From positions 10,744,001 through 10,808,000 of the forward strand of contig NC_134760.1 of NCBI RefSeq assembly GCF_050436995.1: 64,000 nt of DNA, read 5' to 3'. A program made the position numbers and the translations under genes. Below are positions 1-9,388 of the stretch, piece after piece (the stretch's first letter is position 1; each line of letters opens with the position of its first letter). Below the pieces are notes generated by a model. The model saw only the letters and a list, made by a program, of their open reading frames with translations. It searched no databases and was not told the DNA's origin. Source of the DNA: Anticarsia gemmatalis (Eukaryota; Arthropoda; Insecta; Lepidoptera; Erebidae).

Positions 1-707
1 GGGCTCTTTCAATTTAGCCGTATCGTGTCGGACCGCAGCAGTGCCGAAACGGTGCGTTTGTCGTACGGTGCACGGACGGTCATTTGTTTTCATACAAATC
101 GCACGGTGCGGCAACAGTGCGGTGTCGGTACCGAGAACGCACGACGACAGGACGGGAACGTCGCAAGCTCCACGTGTTCATTTCGCTGTTGAATAGTGCG
201 GTGACTAAACGTGACAGCTAATTTCATTGAATTTTCATGTTTATTATTTGCTTAAAATGGATGATATAGACGTGGAAGAATTTATAAATGAAATTGAATT
301 ATTGAGTAATTCGTAGAAACATTCTCTTGACATTCTTAAGTAATTAAAAAATTTGCTTGGGTCTTGTTTTAACCTAGGATAAAGAATATGGAAATCACCA
401 AAATTACATGTTAATGAAAACATCGGTAGTGTTCTTTTACGGGCGCGGCGTTTTTGTTTCTGTTTGATATTTTTTAACAGGAGCACTAACAGTAATGTTT
501 CTTCGTCAGAGTCCATGGCTACACTGCTGTCACATGAATTTAAAACAACACTAACATACAAACGCACGGCAGTCAGATACGCTTTCAATTTAGGCGTTTG
601 GTGTCGGACGGCTAACGTACCGCAGCGGTACGGCAGCGGGCTATAACCAGCGGCACGGTTAACGTGCGGCAGCCGTACGACACGAAACGTCTAAATTGAA
701 AGAGCCC
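1..707. mobile_element. PIF/Harbinger-like DNA transposon, internally deleted
   Basis: The first bases (gggctctttcaatttag) are the inverse of the bases ending at 707 (ctaaattgaaagagccc). The match continues imperfectly for about 34 bp, so these are terminal inverted repeats. TAA follows at 708-710, consistent with the 3-bp TWA target duplication of PIF/Harbinger elements; the left copy would lie before the window. A transposase-like N-terminal fragment is on the minus strand at 244-516. The short + strand ORF at 257-316 (19 residues, acidic) is unassigned. A second copy of the left terminus (ctttcaatttaggcg) occurs inside at about 583-612. The subterminal DNA is GC-rich against an AT-rich background. 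The superfamily call rests on TIR, putative TSD and the protein fragment. Confidence 0.7.
244..516 (-). pseudogene. Harbinger-type transposase N-terminal fragment
   Basis: Reading from the internal Met at 516 gives about 90 residues. It starts acidic (MDSDEETLLL), continues with a basic stretch (KQKRRARKRT) and ends near FFNYLRMSRECFYELL, where the frame degenerates into low-complexity serine and isoleucine. This matches my memory of HARBI1-like transposase N-termini, in which an acidic start leads to a short F/Y-R-M-S motif before the DDE nuclease domain. Complete transposases are about 350 residues, and none of the catalytic DDE region is present. The track-length frame extends upstream to 588, but the MDSDEE start fits the family better. 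Inferred to be a dead remnant inside a non-autonomous element. Confidence 0.6.
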
Positions 708-825
708 TAACTGTGTTACTAATAAACAGTTTACAGTTTTTTAACAGATTAGTTGCAGAGTGTTTTGTCTCTTTCACTCGTACACAATTTCAAAATTGAT
801 TGAAAGTGATAAAACATTGTATAAC

Positions 826-1077
826 TAACTAGCTGACCCGCGCAACTTCGCTTGCGTGTCATAAGAGAGTCTCAAAGGTTTCCCCGTTTTTTGTAACTTT
901 TTTTTCTGGTACACCTCTCATTTTGGTCGTAGTGTGATGATATATAGCCTAAAGCCTTCGTCGATAAATCTAAAGCTGAAATAATTTTTCAAATCGGGCC
1001 AGTAGTTCCTGAGATTAGTGCGTTCAAACAAACAAACAATCAAACAAACTCTCTAGCTTTATAATATTAGTATAGAT
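826..1077 (+). repeat. Dispersed repeat family A, copy 1
   Basis: Starts actagctgacccgcgcaact and ends ctttataatattagtatagat. A second copy at 45805-46067 aligns over its whole length, including the inner segment gtgatgatatatagcct and an AAAC-rich stretch before the end. The terminal motif is common at 3' ends of short retroposons in insects (from memory). It has no coding capacity. Confidence 0.75.
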
Positions 1078-3578
1078 CAGAGCTTATACGACGTTTATTA
1101 GTAAGACAATACGTTAACAGACTTATGCTTGATTTCACCAACACCTACAAAGTTTTCGAGGACCCCTGTGTTAAGTGTCAGTTAAGGGTTGATTTTAAAC
1201 TTCACTGGTAACGTCAGCTACTAAACGACCATTGCCATCTGACCATTGCTCCGATTATAAAGGAACCCTAAGCATGTTAAGGGCCAATTACGGGATATTT
1301 TAAAATGTCACAAAATATAATATCAGTTGCTATGTGACTCTCACAAATATAAATTTTCGTTAGGAATTGTTTAGGGGACGGTGATGAAATATACCATTAT
1401 TTTCTTGAACACTTTAGAAGCTGTAAACGGCAGCTGGAGGCCTAACCGATTAACAATTTGATCTAATGGCAGATAAAGCCTCCAGAAGGCATTGTTTCAA
1501 ACGGTTTTCCAATTGGCGAAAGTTTATTAAGAAATAAATTTGTAGGGGTCGAGGAGTTAGGGCCAATTTTAAGAGAGAGTTACACTTATACTGTAACGAG
1601 ATTAAATGTTAAAACGATAAATATATAAAAGAGAACTTAGAAACAGAGGTCTTATAGGTATTTTTTTTTGTTCTTTACCTTTAAGTCAAAATCTGCTTTA
1701 AAATGTTGTAGCTCATAGTCACCGGGTTTGGGGCTTTTGTTTCCTGGTTAAGTCAAAGAGTAAGGTCTGTAGTTACAATTAAAATCATTACAGTTTTGAT
1801 ATAAACCTGCCTCTAATAAACACATCTAGCTTAGTTATAGGAGCTTACAGAGTTCCTAGTATTGCACTGCACTAATAATATAAACATAACAGAAAATTAA
1901 AACCATCAATACAATTTAATAACCTAAAGAATATAATATGCTCATTTTGCTTCTCTAATTAAAATTTCCGAGAACTCTGCTATTCTATATGATTAACTAA
2001 AGATAACTTACAATTCTTAATCAAAACCTCACATGAGTTTCAGGTAATATTTACTAAATTAACTTTTGTTCCTGGAAGCGTCTCTCATTATGGAAACAGT
2101 ACGTATTATCTAACTATTGTACATGTAAAGGAGTTTATCCATTGAAATATTCGACACATTTACAACCATGAAGAACCTAAACCATCTCAAACGTTTTATA
2201 GAAAAATGTGTAGCCTACACATTATCGAAAGCTAGCTACAAATGTTTGGAGTGCATTCGATGAAACACAAAATTGATTCAAAATAAAAAGCAGACTAAAT
2301 TTAACTACGACAGCGTTGTTGCATTTCTATTGTCGTAGATTCTTGAAGTCCAAAAATGTGGAACACGGTCTAAACATCAAAAGAACTTAAAGCTTTCAAC
2401 CATCAAACATTTAGGAAGAATAAGATCTAAATTATTTTTATACTGAAAACTCCGATAACCACATAAAATTTCACTAATCTGCTACACATAAACGTGCTTC
2501 TATGGCAATTTACTGTCCTAAAATACATTGTAACACCATCCATTTTTGAAGCGAAAACGTAGCCTCACAGATTAGTCTGCAATGGGATAGCGGCTTTACA
2601 TCCAAAATTATACAGTTTGTATCTAAAATTGCAAACTCAACGCACAGGCGATTAACAACAAGTAATTAATGTAAGCCGTTTAAACTGTGATTTTAATACA
2701 ATTTCACTATGCAGCCGGTAGATGGCGTTGTTTCGTTAGAATGTAAATTACTAGTGCCCTCTCGTTGTGATTATGTTTACACTATTTACGGTGACAACGT
2801 TCGGGTTGACGGGAAAATGCATTGTCAGGTTTAAAGGCTGTAGTTTGGTTAGTAATGGGATGTTTTGTTGGAGCTGTTACATTTTGAAGTCGTTTGTTAG
2901 TGGTTTAAATGATTATCGACCATGTTGCTCCTAAATTTAGAAGGGATTTAGGAAATCAGACAACTGGGAACATTTAATTGGTGTGCTTGCTAAGTCATTT
3001 AGCTTTTTTATTTTTTTACTTATGCTCTATCAGTCCTAATGAGGGGTATAGTCAAGATACAGTTAACATCTCTTCAAAACCCAGTGGTTTTACAGGATCA
3101 TATATTATGACGCTCGAAACCATCCGCTTTACGTAAAATAACTGGTATTTAGCTGCACCTGGTGAGCCTAGAAGCCGACTCCAATGTAGTTGGAAGAAAG
3201 GCTGAGCTGTATAATTATTACCTAAAAGTACCTGGTCCAGCCTAATTACCCTACCAAGATCTAATCAACCTACAATAATCTTTAACATTCATTTTCACTC
3301 TACAAGACAATGCCATAACGAGGTTAGATAAATCAAGATCACACAATAAGCAACGTTCCAATAAATTCTCACAACTAGATAAACAACTATCACGAACACT
3401 TTCCCTTTCAAGTACTAAGTACTTGTTATTGCGTTACAAACACCAACTTTCCTACGCAGAGCTAGTTTTTTGCAGTATTTTGCTTTTCCACTGCTTTTTA
3501 GCGCACGATTAGCGCGTTCTTAATGGGAATTATTTGCCAATAGGTATACTTTCTTTCAGGCGAACTACAGCTTGGTCC
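1078..3578. other. Non-coding stretch, no gene recognised
   Basis: AT-rich sequence with frequent stops in all frames. I see no long frame, tRNA or clear inverted-repeat element in it. It may contain old, unrecognised repeats or regulatory DNA. Confidence 0.5.
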
Positions 3579-3580
3579 TA

Positions 3581-3785
3581 TTAGGTCGGGGAAAAAGTAT
3601 TTTCGCATTATAATATGTATGAACTTGTAATAAAATCTTCAAGAATCACAAATGAGTACACGGTACATTAGGTTTCTTTCAGTGAGCTCGTGAGATACCC
3701 AAATATCGAGCTTCTTTGTGTAGAGAAAAGATTTTATTACAAGTTCATACATACTATAATGCGAAAAGACTTTTCCCCGACCTAA
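3581..3785 (-). mobile_element. Mariner-derived MITE, copy 1
   Basis: A 205-bp element with nearly perfect inverted arms of about 58 bp (ttaggtcggggaaaaagt at the left, its inverse at the right). TA dinucleotides flank it at 3579-3580 and 3786-3787, the target duplication of mariner/Tc1 elements. The short centre, read on the minus strand, encodes a piece resembling a mariner transposase around the conserved WVPHEL motif (here WVSHELTERN). It is therefore an internal-deletion derivative. The related copy at 45091-45304 has the centre in the opposite orientation. Confidence 0.85.
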
Positions 3786-3787
3786 TA

Positions 3788-4764
3788 TGTTTAAATTGCT
3801 ACAACGATCTAAACATGTTTAGTTTTCATTTTATTCTTGCTCAATTTCGAACTGACTTGCCTACGGGTCGTCTTTTTTCATTATTCACTAAAAGTAATGC
3901 TTGTATAATGGACTGATTTTCTTCAGTTCACATTTGTTAAACTGATTAGCGCGCCCTAGCGTAAGTTACATGAACTATTTTCTTCCACACTTCATGTTGC
4001 CTAGGTTAACAAAAAAATATTAAACTCGTACTCGTAAAAGAAACATCTAAAATGCTCAGATGAGGAGCTAGAAACGTAGCTTATTTTGTAAATATTGTTG
4101 AATTTGTAATTATTACATACTGAAACATTTTATTAGACACTCATTTGATACTAAAGAAAATATGATATAGTGACGTCACTACGTTGTATTTCTATACTAA
4201 AATGTGTTTTTGACATTTCATAAAGAGTAGCTGATTTGCCTGGTAGGCAACTACCGTATTGTCAAAGACTAACAGCTGTATATAAAGAAGTGTAGGAAAT
4301 CACGTCTTTCAATAAATTGTACATACTTATCTATCGCTAGCAACTCAATACTAACAGACTGATCGCGATCGTTTAAAACTAACGAACTTTTGCAAAGTTT
4401 CATACCGTATATAACTGGCGTAAGTCCCGGGGCTGCCTCAAAACTGTGCAATCTATTGATTGAATGTCCTTTTGACGGGGTGGTAAGCCTTTGCTTCCAC
4501 GAGAGCTGAGTTCATTTCCTAAATGGGGAACATTTTTGTTCGCGTGTTCGTTGAAGGCAATAGTTTATTAGGATTTTTTTCCTTTAACTTAATTTGATAC
4601 ATTAATTACAACAAACCTACAGCTTACAAAGAAAAATATTTTTTTCTGTTATAAGATAAGATGAAGACTCATCTGAAAGAATACAGTTTCAGATTTAGTA
4701 AGAAAATATTTTAGTAGTATCAAGTCTATAAACACCATATCGATAAAGCTTTTTTTAAGTCACC
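3788..4764. other. Non-coding stretch with one repeat copy
   Basis: No protein gene recognised. It contains the family B repeat at 4150-4255. The remainder is AT-rich and unassigned. Confidence 0.5.
4150..4255 (+). repeat. Dispersed repeat family B, copy 1
   Basis: About 100 bp sharing gtatttctatactaaaatgt, gtttttgacattt and a gtagctgattt-like segment with copies at 23746-23850 and 49470-49575. The copy begins around a CRE-like palindrome tgacgtca. Unclassified, with no coding content. Confidence 0.65.
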
Positions 4765-4776
4765 TTAGAACCAGTA
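4765..4776 (+). repeat. Target-site duplication, left copy
   Basis: ttagaaccagta here is repeated at 9109-9120 directly after the retrotransposon tail. The first two T of the right copy could belong to the tail, so the certain duplication is agaaccagta. Confidence 0.85.
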
Positions 4777-4779
4777 ACC

Positions 4780-4781
<2 letters not shown>

Positions 4782-4860
<79 letters not shown>
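4782..4860 (+). repeat. 79-base homopolymer T run
   Basis: Uninterrupted T from 4782 to 4860, lying five bases inside the left target-site duplication and followed by ccggttccgg. It sits at the 5' end of the retrotransposon, not the 3' end where a tail is expected. The length may be inaccurate because homopolymers are prone to sequencing error. Confidence 0.9.
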
Positions 4861-5223
4861 CCGGTTCCGGTGCTCGAAGCGTAAACATTGTTGTAGTACA
4901 GATCCTCCAACTTATTGTGATTAAAAATCATTTACGAACTGTTGGACACGATAAATAGTTGAAAACACAATCTTAACGTGTAGTGGACTTGTGTAAATAT
5001 TAACTAACAGTGCAATTAAAGTGAATGTGAGAAAAAGTAAAACTGATTATAAAAACCAACGATTACCGAAGTGAGGTTAGAAATTGATTGTGACATTAGT
5101 AGACACTGTCAACTGTCAAGTCAACTTGACAGGATCGATATCATTCGTTCATTGCGTCGGTGTTGCCAACACGAAAAATTTCTACCGCTGCGATTCATTT
5201 TACGCAAAAATTAAAACTTAAAC

Positions 5224-5973
5224 ATGGAAGATCAATTCGAAATCTTGTTTGAGAAAATGAAAATTGAAATGCAGAAACAGACGCTTGAACTGAAGGAATC
5301 TATAACTAATTCAGTCATGGAAAAAATGGATGAAAAAATAAAGCCTATTATAGCAGAAAATAAAGATTTAAAGGAAAAAGTAATAAGCCTTGAGAAAGAG
5401 ATAGAATATATGAAAAGAGATAAGAAGAAAAACAACATTATTATTTTTGGATTACAAGAGGAAGAAGAATCAACGACAGGATTAATAGAAGTGGTGAAGA
5501 ACATATTTAATAAGGACTTAAATATAAATATTGGGGATTTTGAAATAAATCAAATTTTTCGCATCGGCAAGAAAAGCCCAGGCAGAAAACCGAGACCGGT
5601 TTTGCTCTCTCTTGTCAATTCATGGAAGAAAACTGAGATACTGAGAGTTCGGAAAAATCTGAAAGACATATATATAACAGAAGACTATTCTAAAGAAGTA
5701 TTGGAGAAGAGGAAAATGTTACAAACAAAATTGAAAGAGGAAAGGATAAAAGGGAATTTTGCATATCTCAGGTACGATAAGCTCGTAGTAAAGGAAAATA
5801 ATGCAAGTAACGAAAAAAGAAAAAGGGGAGAAGCTTATTCACCGGGTGATAACACACAAACTAAAAAACAGCAAGTCTGGACGCCATCACATACAAATAG
5901 GCGCAACGCCTTTGATGTGATGAGAGGCAGATCCAACTCTCTCTCGTGCCCCAAGGCGGATAATAGGCAATAA
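5224..5973 (+). CDS. Retrotransposon ORF1 protein (coiled coil plus RRM-like)
   Basis: A 249-residue protein from ATG 5224 to TAA 5971-5973. Residues about 1-70 are heptad-like and charged (EKMKIEMQKQTLELKES, then ENKDLKEKVISLEKEIEYM), predicting a trimerising or dimerising coiled coil. Residues about 73-160 begin NNIIIFGLQEE and include FRIGKK and RPVLLSLVNSWKK, which looks like the RRM fold plus C-terminal RNA-binding domain of L1-type ORF1 proteins. The last about 50 residues are basic and polar. The likely role is RNA binding and nucleic-acid chaperoning in the retrotransposition particle. It lies in the same frame as ORF2, separated only by one TAA. Family function is known for L1; here it is inferred from architecture. 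Confidence 0.8.
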   Translation: MEDQFEILFEKMKIEMQKQTLELKESITNSVMEKMDEKIKPIIAENKDLKEKVISLEKEIEYMKRDKKKNNIIIFGLQEEEESTTGLIEVVKNIFNKDLNINIGDFEINQIFRIGKKSPGRKPRPVLLSLVNSWKKTEILRVRKNLKDIYITEDYSKEVLEKRKMLQTKLKEERIKGNFAYLRYDKLVVKENNASNEKRKRGEAYSPGDNTQTKKQQVWTPSHTNRRNAFDVMRGRSNSLSCPKADNRQ

Positions 5974-5979
5974 CAATTA
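5968..5979 (+). promoter_or_regulatory. Candidate stop-codon readthrough site (CAA TAA CAA TTA)
   Basis: The ORF1 stop TAA (5971-5973) is preceded by CAA and followed by CAA TTA. The 3' hexamer fits the CARYYA consensus that promotes readthrough after the tobacco mosaic virus replicase stop (CAA UAG CAA UUA), differing only in using TAA. The frame stays open from 5974 to 9006, so readthrough would yield an ORF1-ORF2 fusion of about 1260 residues. The context is seen directly; function is inferred. Confidence 0.5.
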
Positions 5980-8900
5980 ACTATCGGCAACCGGGAAACA
6001 AAACAACACAAAAATATAGAAAACCAAACATACAGAAACTACCAACCTCCCCCAAGCCGACTGGTCCTCGTGGGGGAAAATGACCACGACCCTCTAAAGA
6101 TAAACAACCAGAAAAAGAAACGTAACGATAACGATATATATATCGCCACTTTAAACTGTCGATCACTAGGAACCACTGAAAAACTACAAGAATTGGAATT
6201 AGCATTGGATGAAATAAAATGGGACATAATTGGTCTTAGCGAAGTGAGAAGATTAGGGGAAAGAATTGAAGACCATGGTAAATACATACTTTACCATATT
6301 GGGGAGACGCCTGGATTGTACGGTGTCGGCTTCATGATCAAAAGAAACCTCGCCAAAAACATACAGGAACTAAGAGGGATTTCAGAACGGATCGCATTAC
6401 TCAACATTCTATTACCTGTAGATGGTGAGGAAGACCGAATATGGTCAATAATCCAGGCGTATTCGCCAACTGAATCCAATAGAAGAGAAGACATATCAAA
6501 AATTGAAAAATTCTACGCAGACCTACAATTAACTGCTGCAAATGAATCAAAAAACCTAATAGTTATGGGAGATTTTAATGGACAAATTGGCACACAGAAA
6601 ACGGGAGAAGAATATACCGTAGGAAATCACGGATGGGGCAATAGAAGTAAAAACGGCTCACGATTGGTGTCCTTTGCTATTGAAAATAAATTAAGCATTA
6701 TAAACAGTTTTTACAAAAAGAAACCATCAAAGAAATGGACATGGATATCTCCTAATGGCCGGCATAAAAACGAGATCGACTATGTTATGTCTAACAACTT
6801 AAAAGTTTTTGAAGACCTGTCTATCTTAAGAAATTTTAATTTTAACACAGATCATAGATTGGTTAGAGCTAAACTATCAGGGACACGTGTTAAAAGACCA
6901 AGACAATTTCACAATAATATGAGAGCCATCGAGTGTATTGGCAACACTGATTTACTTCTAAATAACCTTGAGACATCTTTACAAGGAAGGGAAAAAGAAT
7001 GTATATCGACTCAAGAAAAATACACCCGATTGCTCAAACAACTAAAATCACAAACTAAAAAAGCAAATATGACCAGTAAGACAGCGATATCATTTAGAAG
7101 TAAGCAATTATTACAAGAACGGAAAGAACTTATACAACAAAGAAAACATAGCAACAATAATAATGTCCAAAAAATTGCAGAATTAAGCAAAAAGATAAGC
7201 GAACAACTAAGAAAAGAACGGAAAGCAAAAAGGTTTGCAACACTAAAGAAACATATAGAAAAAACAGGCGGAATAAAGAAGGCCCTAAAAGAAATGAGTT
7301 ACAAAAAGGATTGGATTCCAAATATGAAAAATAAGAACAGGGGAAAGACCAGCAAAAGACCAGAAATTCTACAAATTGCTACAGAATACTACCAAAATTT
7401 ATACCAAAGCCGTAAAGGTGACCAAGTAATAAAAGAATATAATTCGGCAGATACGGACGAGATAAACACAATCCTTAAGGAGGAAACCATAAAATCAATT
7501 GAAACACAAAAACTAGATAAAGCACCTGGATCAGATTTGGTCACAAATGAACTGTTAAAAATAACGTTACCAGTGATAGCACCAAGACTAACAGATCTAT
7601 TCAATGAAATCCTTGAAACGGAAACCATCCCAGAAGACTGGACTAAATCGACCATCATACTGCTACATAAGAAAGGAGACAAAGGCGATATAGGAAACTA
7701 CAGGCCGATCAGTTTAATGTCCAATATTTATAAAATATTTTCTAAAATCATTCTACAAAGAATCACTAATATACTAGATGAAAACCAACCAAAGGAACAA
7801 GCTGGTTTTCGTAGTAATTTTTCGACCATAGATCACATACACACTCTAAGACAAATATTACAGAAATATAGAGAATATAATAAAACGTATTACATTGGGT
7901 TTGTGGACTTTAATAAAGCGTTCGATACATTGGAGCATGAGTATATATGGGACGCTCTAGAAAGGCAAAGGGTGCCAGCAAAATATATAAGAATAATTAA
8001 AAATGTTTATACAGCAAGCACTGCACAAGTTAAACTTGAATCTACGGGCAACGAGTTTCCTATTGAAAGAGGTGTGCGTCAAGGAGATCCTATATCGCCT
8101 AAATTATTTTCGGCGGTGCTTGAGATGATCTTTAGGAATCTAAACTGGACTAAAAACGGCCTCAACATAAATGGCGTGAATCTCAACCATCTACGCTTCG
8201 CAGATGATTTGGTTTTGTTCTCAGAAGACGCCGAAACGCTGGGACTAATGTTGCAGCAACTATCTGATGAAAGCGCCAAGGCCGGTCTGACAATGAACCT
8301 AACTAAAACTAAAATTATGACGAACGCCCAGCAAACAGTAAACAACGAACAAATAACAGTAAATAACGAACAAATAGAATATGTGAAGGAGTATATATAT
8401 CTGGGCCAACTTATATCTACAGATAATTGCATGGAAAAAGAAATAGAACGAAGAATAATGAATACCTGGAAACGGTTTTGGTCTCTGAAAGAGATAATGA
8501 AGGATAAAGATATGCCAATGTCAGCAAAAAAGAAAGTGTACGAAATATGCATTATGCCATGTTTACTTTACGGGTGCCAGACATGGGCATTAACAGAACT
8601 ACAAGAACATAAAATAAAAGTCTGTCAAAATTCAATTGAAAGAAGTATATTAGGTATAAAAAGAAGAGATAGAGTAAAACTGCAGGAAATTAAAATGAAA
8701 ACGAAATTTAAAAATGTACACACGACTTACCGACAGCTTAAATGGCGTTGGACTGGGCATATGCTAAGGGAAAATAGAGACAAATGGACAAAGATAGTGA
8801 CAGAATGGTATCCAAGGGGAAACAAAAGAAATCGAGGCAGACAAACAATAAGATGGGAAGATGATATCCGGAAAATAGCTGGTCCAGTATGGACTCGTTT

Positions 8901-9006
8901 AGCTAGAGACAGAGATGCGTGGAAATCTTTAGAGGAGGCCTATGTCAACAGACAAGCTGTTCCACAGAAACACCAGTTGCCGATAGATAACAACCAAGTT
9001 AGTTAG
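5974..9006 (+). CDS. Retrotransposon ORF2: APE-type endonuclease and reverse transcriptase
   Basis: Open from the codon after the ORF1 stop to TAG 9004-9006. The nearest plausible separate start is GTG at 6070; the first in-frame ATG is 6334. Numbering from 6070: endonuclease begins IYIATLNCRSLG (about 23-34), with LSEVRR (E58), MGDFNGQIG (GDFN 167-170) and NEIDYVMS. The reverse transcriptase follows, with GNYRPISLM, QAGFRSNFST, VDFNKAFDTLEH, GVRQGDPISPKLF and catalytic FADD (710-713, bases 8197-8208). The C-terminus has WRWTGHMLR and RGRQTIRWEDDIRKIAG. It nicks target DNA and copies element RNA by target-primed reverse transcription. Starting at ATG 6334 would remove the catalytic Asn and Glu of the endonuclease. 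No frameshift or premature stop is seen. Confidence 0.85.
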   Translation, partial: QLTIGNRETKQHKNIENQTYRNYQPPPSRLVLVGENDHDPLKINNQKKKRNDNDIYIATLNCRSLGTTEKLQELELALDEIKWDIIGLSEVRRLGERIEDHGKYILYHIGETPGLYGVGFMIKRNLAKNIQELRGISERIALLNILLPVDGEEDRIWSIIQAYSPTESNRREDISKIEKFYADLQLTAANESKNLIVMGDFNGQIGTQKTGEEYTVGNHGWGNRSKNGSRLVSFAIENKLSIINSFYKKKPSKKWTWISPNGRHKNEIDYVMSNNLKVFEDLSILRNFNFNTDHRLVRAKLSGTRVKRPRQFHNNMRAIECIGNTDLLLNNLETSLQGREKECISTQEKYTRLLKQLKSQTKKANMTSKTAISFRSKQLLQERKELIQQRKHSNNNNVQKIAELSKKISEQLRKERKAKRFATLKKHIEKTGGIKKALKEMSYKKDWIPNMKNKNRGKTSKRPEILQIATEYYQNLYQSRKGDQVIKEYNSADTDEINTILKEETIKSIETQKLDKAPGSDLVTNELLKITLPVIAPRLTDLFNEILETETIPEDWTKSTIILLHKKGDKGDIGNYRPISLMSNIYKIFSKIILQRITNILDENQPKEQAGFRSNFSTIDHIHTLRQILQKYREYNKTYYIGFVDFNKAFDTLEHEYIWDALERQRVPAKYIRIIKNVYTASTAQVKLESTGNEFPIERGVRQGDPISPKLFSAVLEMIFRNLNWTKNGLNINGVNLNHLRFADDLVLFSEDAETLGLMLQQLSDESAKAGLTMNLTKTKIMTNAQQTVNNEQITVNNEQIEYVKEYIYLGQLISTDNCMEKEIERRIMNTWKRFWSLKEIMKDKDMPMSAKKKVYEICIMPCLLYGCQTWALTELQEHKIKVCQNSIERSILGIKRRDRVKLQEIKMKTKFKNVHTTYRQLKWRWTGHMLRENRDKWTKIVTEWYPRGNKRNRGRQTIRWEDDIRKIAGPVWTRLARDRDAWKSLEEAYVNRQAVPQKHQLPIDNNQVS

Positions 9007-9110
9007 AAAGAATGTTTAATTTTAGGAAGTAGGCATGTCAAGAATATTTTAATGTTTATTTGTTAAGAAACAGCAATAAAGGCTATTTTATTTTTATTTA
9101 TTTTATTTTT
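9007..9110 (+). other. Retrotransposon 3' UTR and tail
   Basis: A 104-bp segment holding AATAAA at 9075-9080 and ending in imperfect TTTTA/TTTA repeats that abut the target-site duplication. Short simple-repeat tails rather than long poly(A) are usual in RTE-like elements. Confidence 0.75.
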
Positions 9111-9120
9111 AGAACCAGTA
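9109..9120 (+). repeat. Target-site duplication, right copy
   Basis: ttagaaccagta, identical to 4765-4776, placed directly at the end of the retrotransposon tail. The next bases (ccattg) differ from those after the left copy. Confidence 0.85.
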
Positions 9121-9388
9121 CCATTGTTGCTCATGCCTAAATGTCCAGCAAAATCGACTATAGTATAGTTCTTCATGCAAATCCTTCCAGGAAAGAATTC
9201 AAATATCATCCAATATCACTCTTTCTTGCCCCAGGATCTCATATAAAACAACTCAAATCTGCCTCTATTATTCTCAAGCATTTTCTTCTATACTAACAAA
9301 ACAACTATCTCACATTACAACCGAATCCACACAAAGCTTTCAAAACAAGACAATACGCTGTTCTGGAAGCATCCCGAATAGCTTACAT

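Larger units (their letters stand above)
4777..9110 (+). mobile_element. Apparently full-length RTE-like non-LTR retrotransposon
   Basis: The element is bounded by a 10-12 bp target-site duplication. It contains a 5' UTR, ORF1 (5224-5973), ORF2 (endonuclease plus reverse transcriptase, to 9006) and a short 3' UTR with AATAAA at 9075-9080 and a T/A-rich tail of TTTTA-like repeats. Both ORFs are open, so insertion is probably recent and the copy could be competent. The ORF2 layout (APE-type endonuclease, RT with FADD, C-terminal WRWTGHMLR and RWEDDIRKIAG motifs) resembles the RTE-like proteins often annotated in insects as craniofacial development protein 2-like. The L1-like ORF1 with coiled coil is unusual for classic RTE, so the clade assignment is uncertain. 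The 5' end carries a 79-base T run. Confidence 0.85.

Noticed and set aside
5114..5133. Hairpin ctgtcaag tcaa cttgacag in the retrotransposon 5' UTR as a regulatory structure
   Set aside because: Perfect but short. TGTCAA-type motifs are common in such AT-rich insect DNA and no function can be supported.
8079..8552. 157-codon minus-strand ORF within retrotransposon ORF2
   Set aside because: Antisense shadow of the reverse transcriptase with no motifs of its own.
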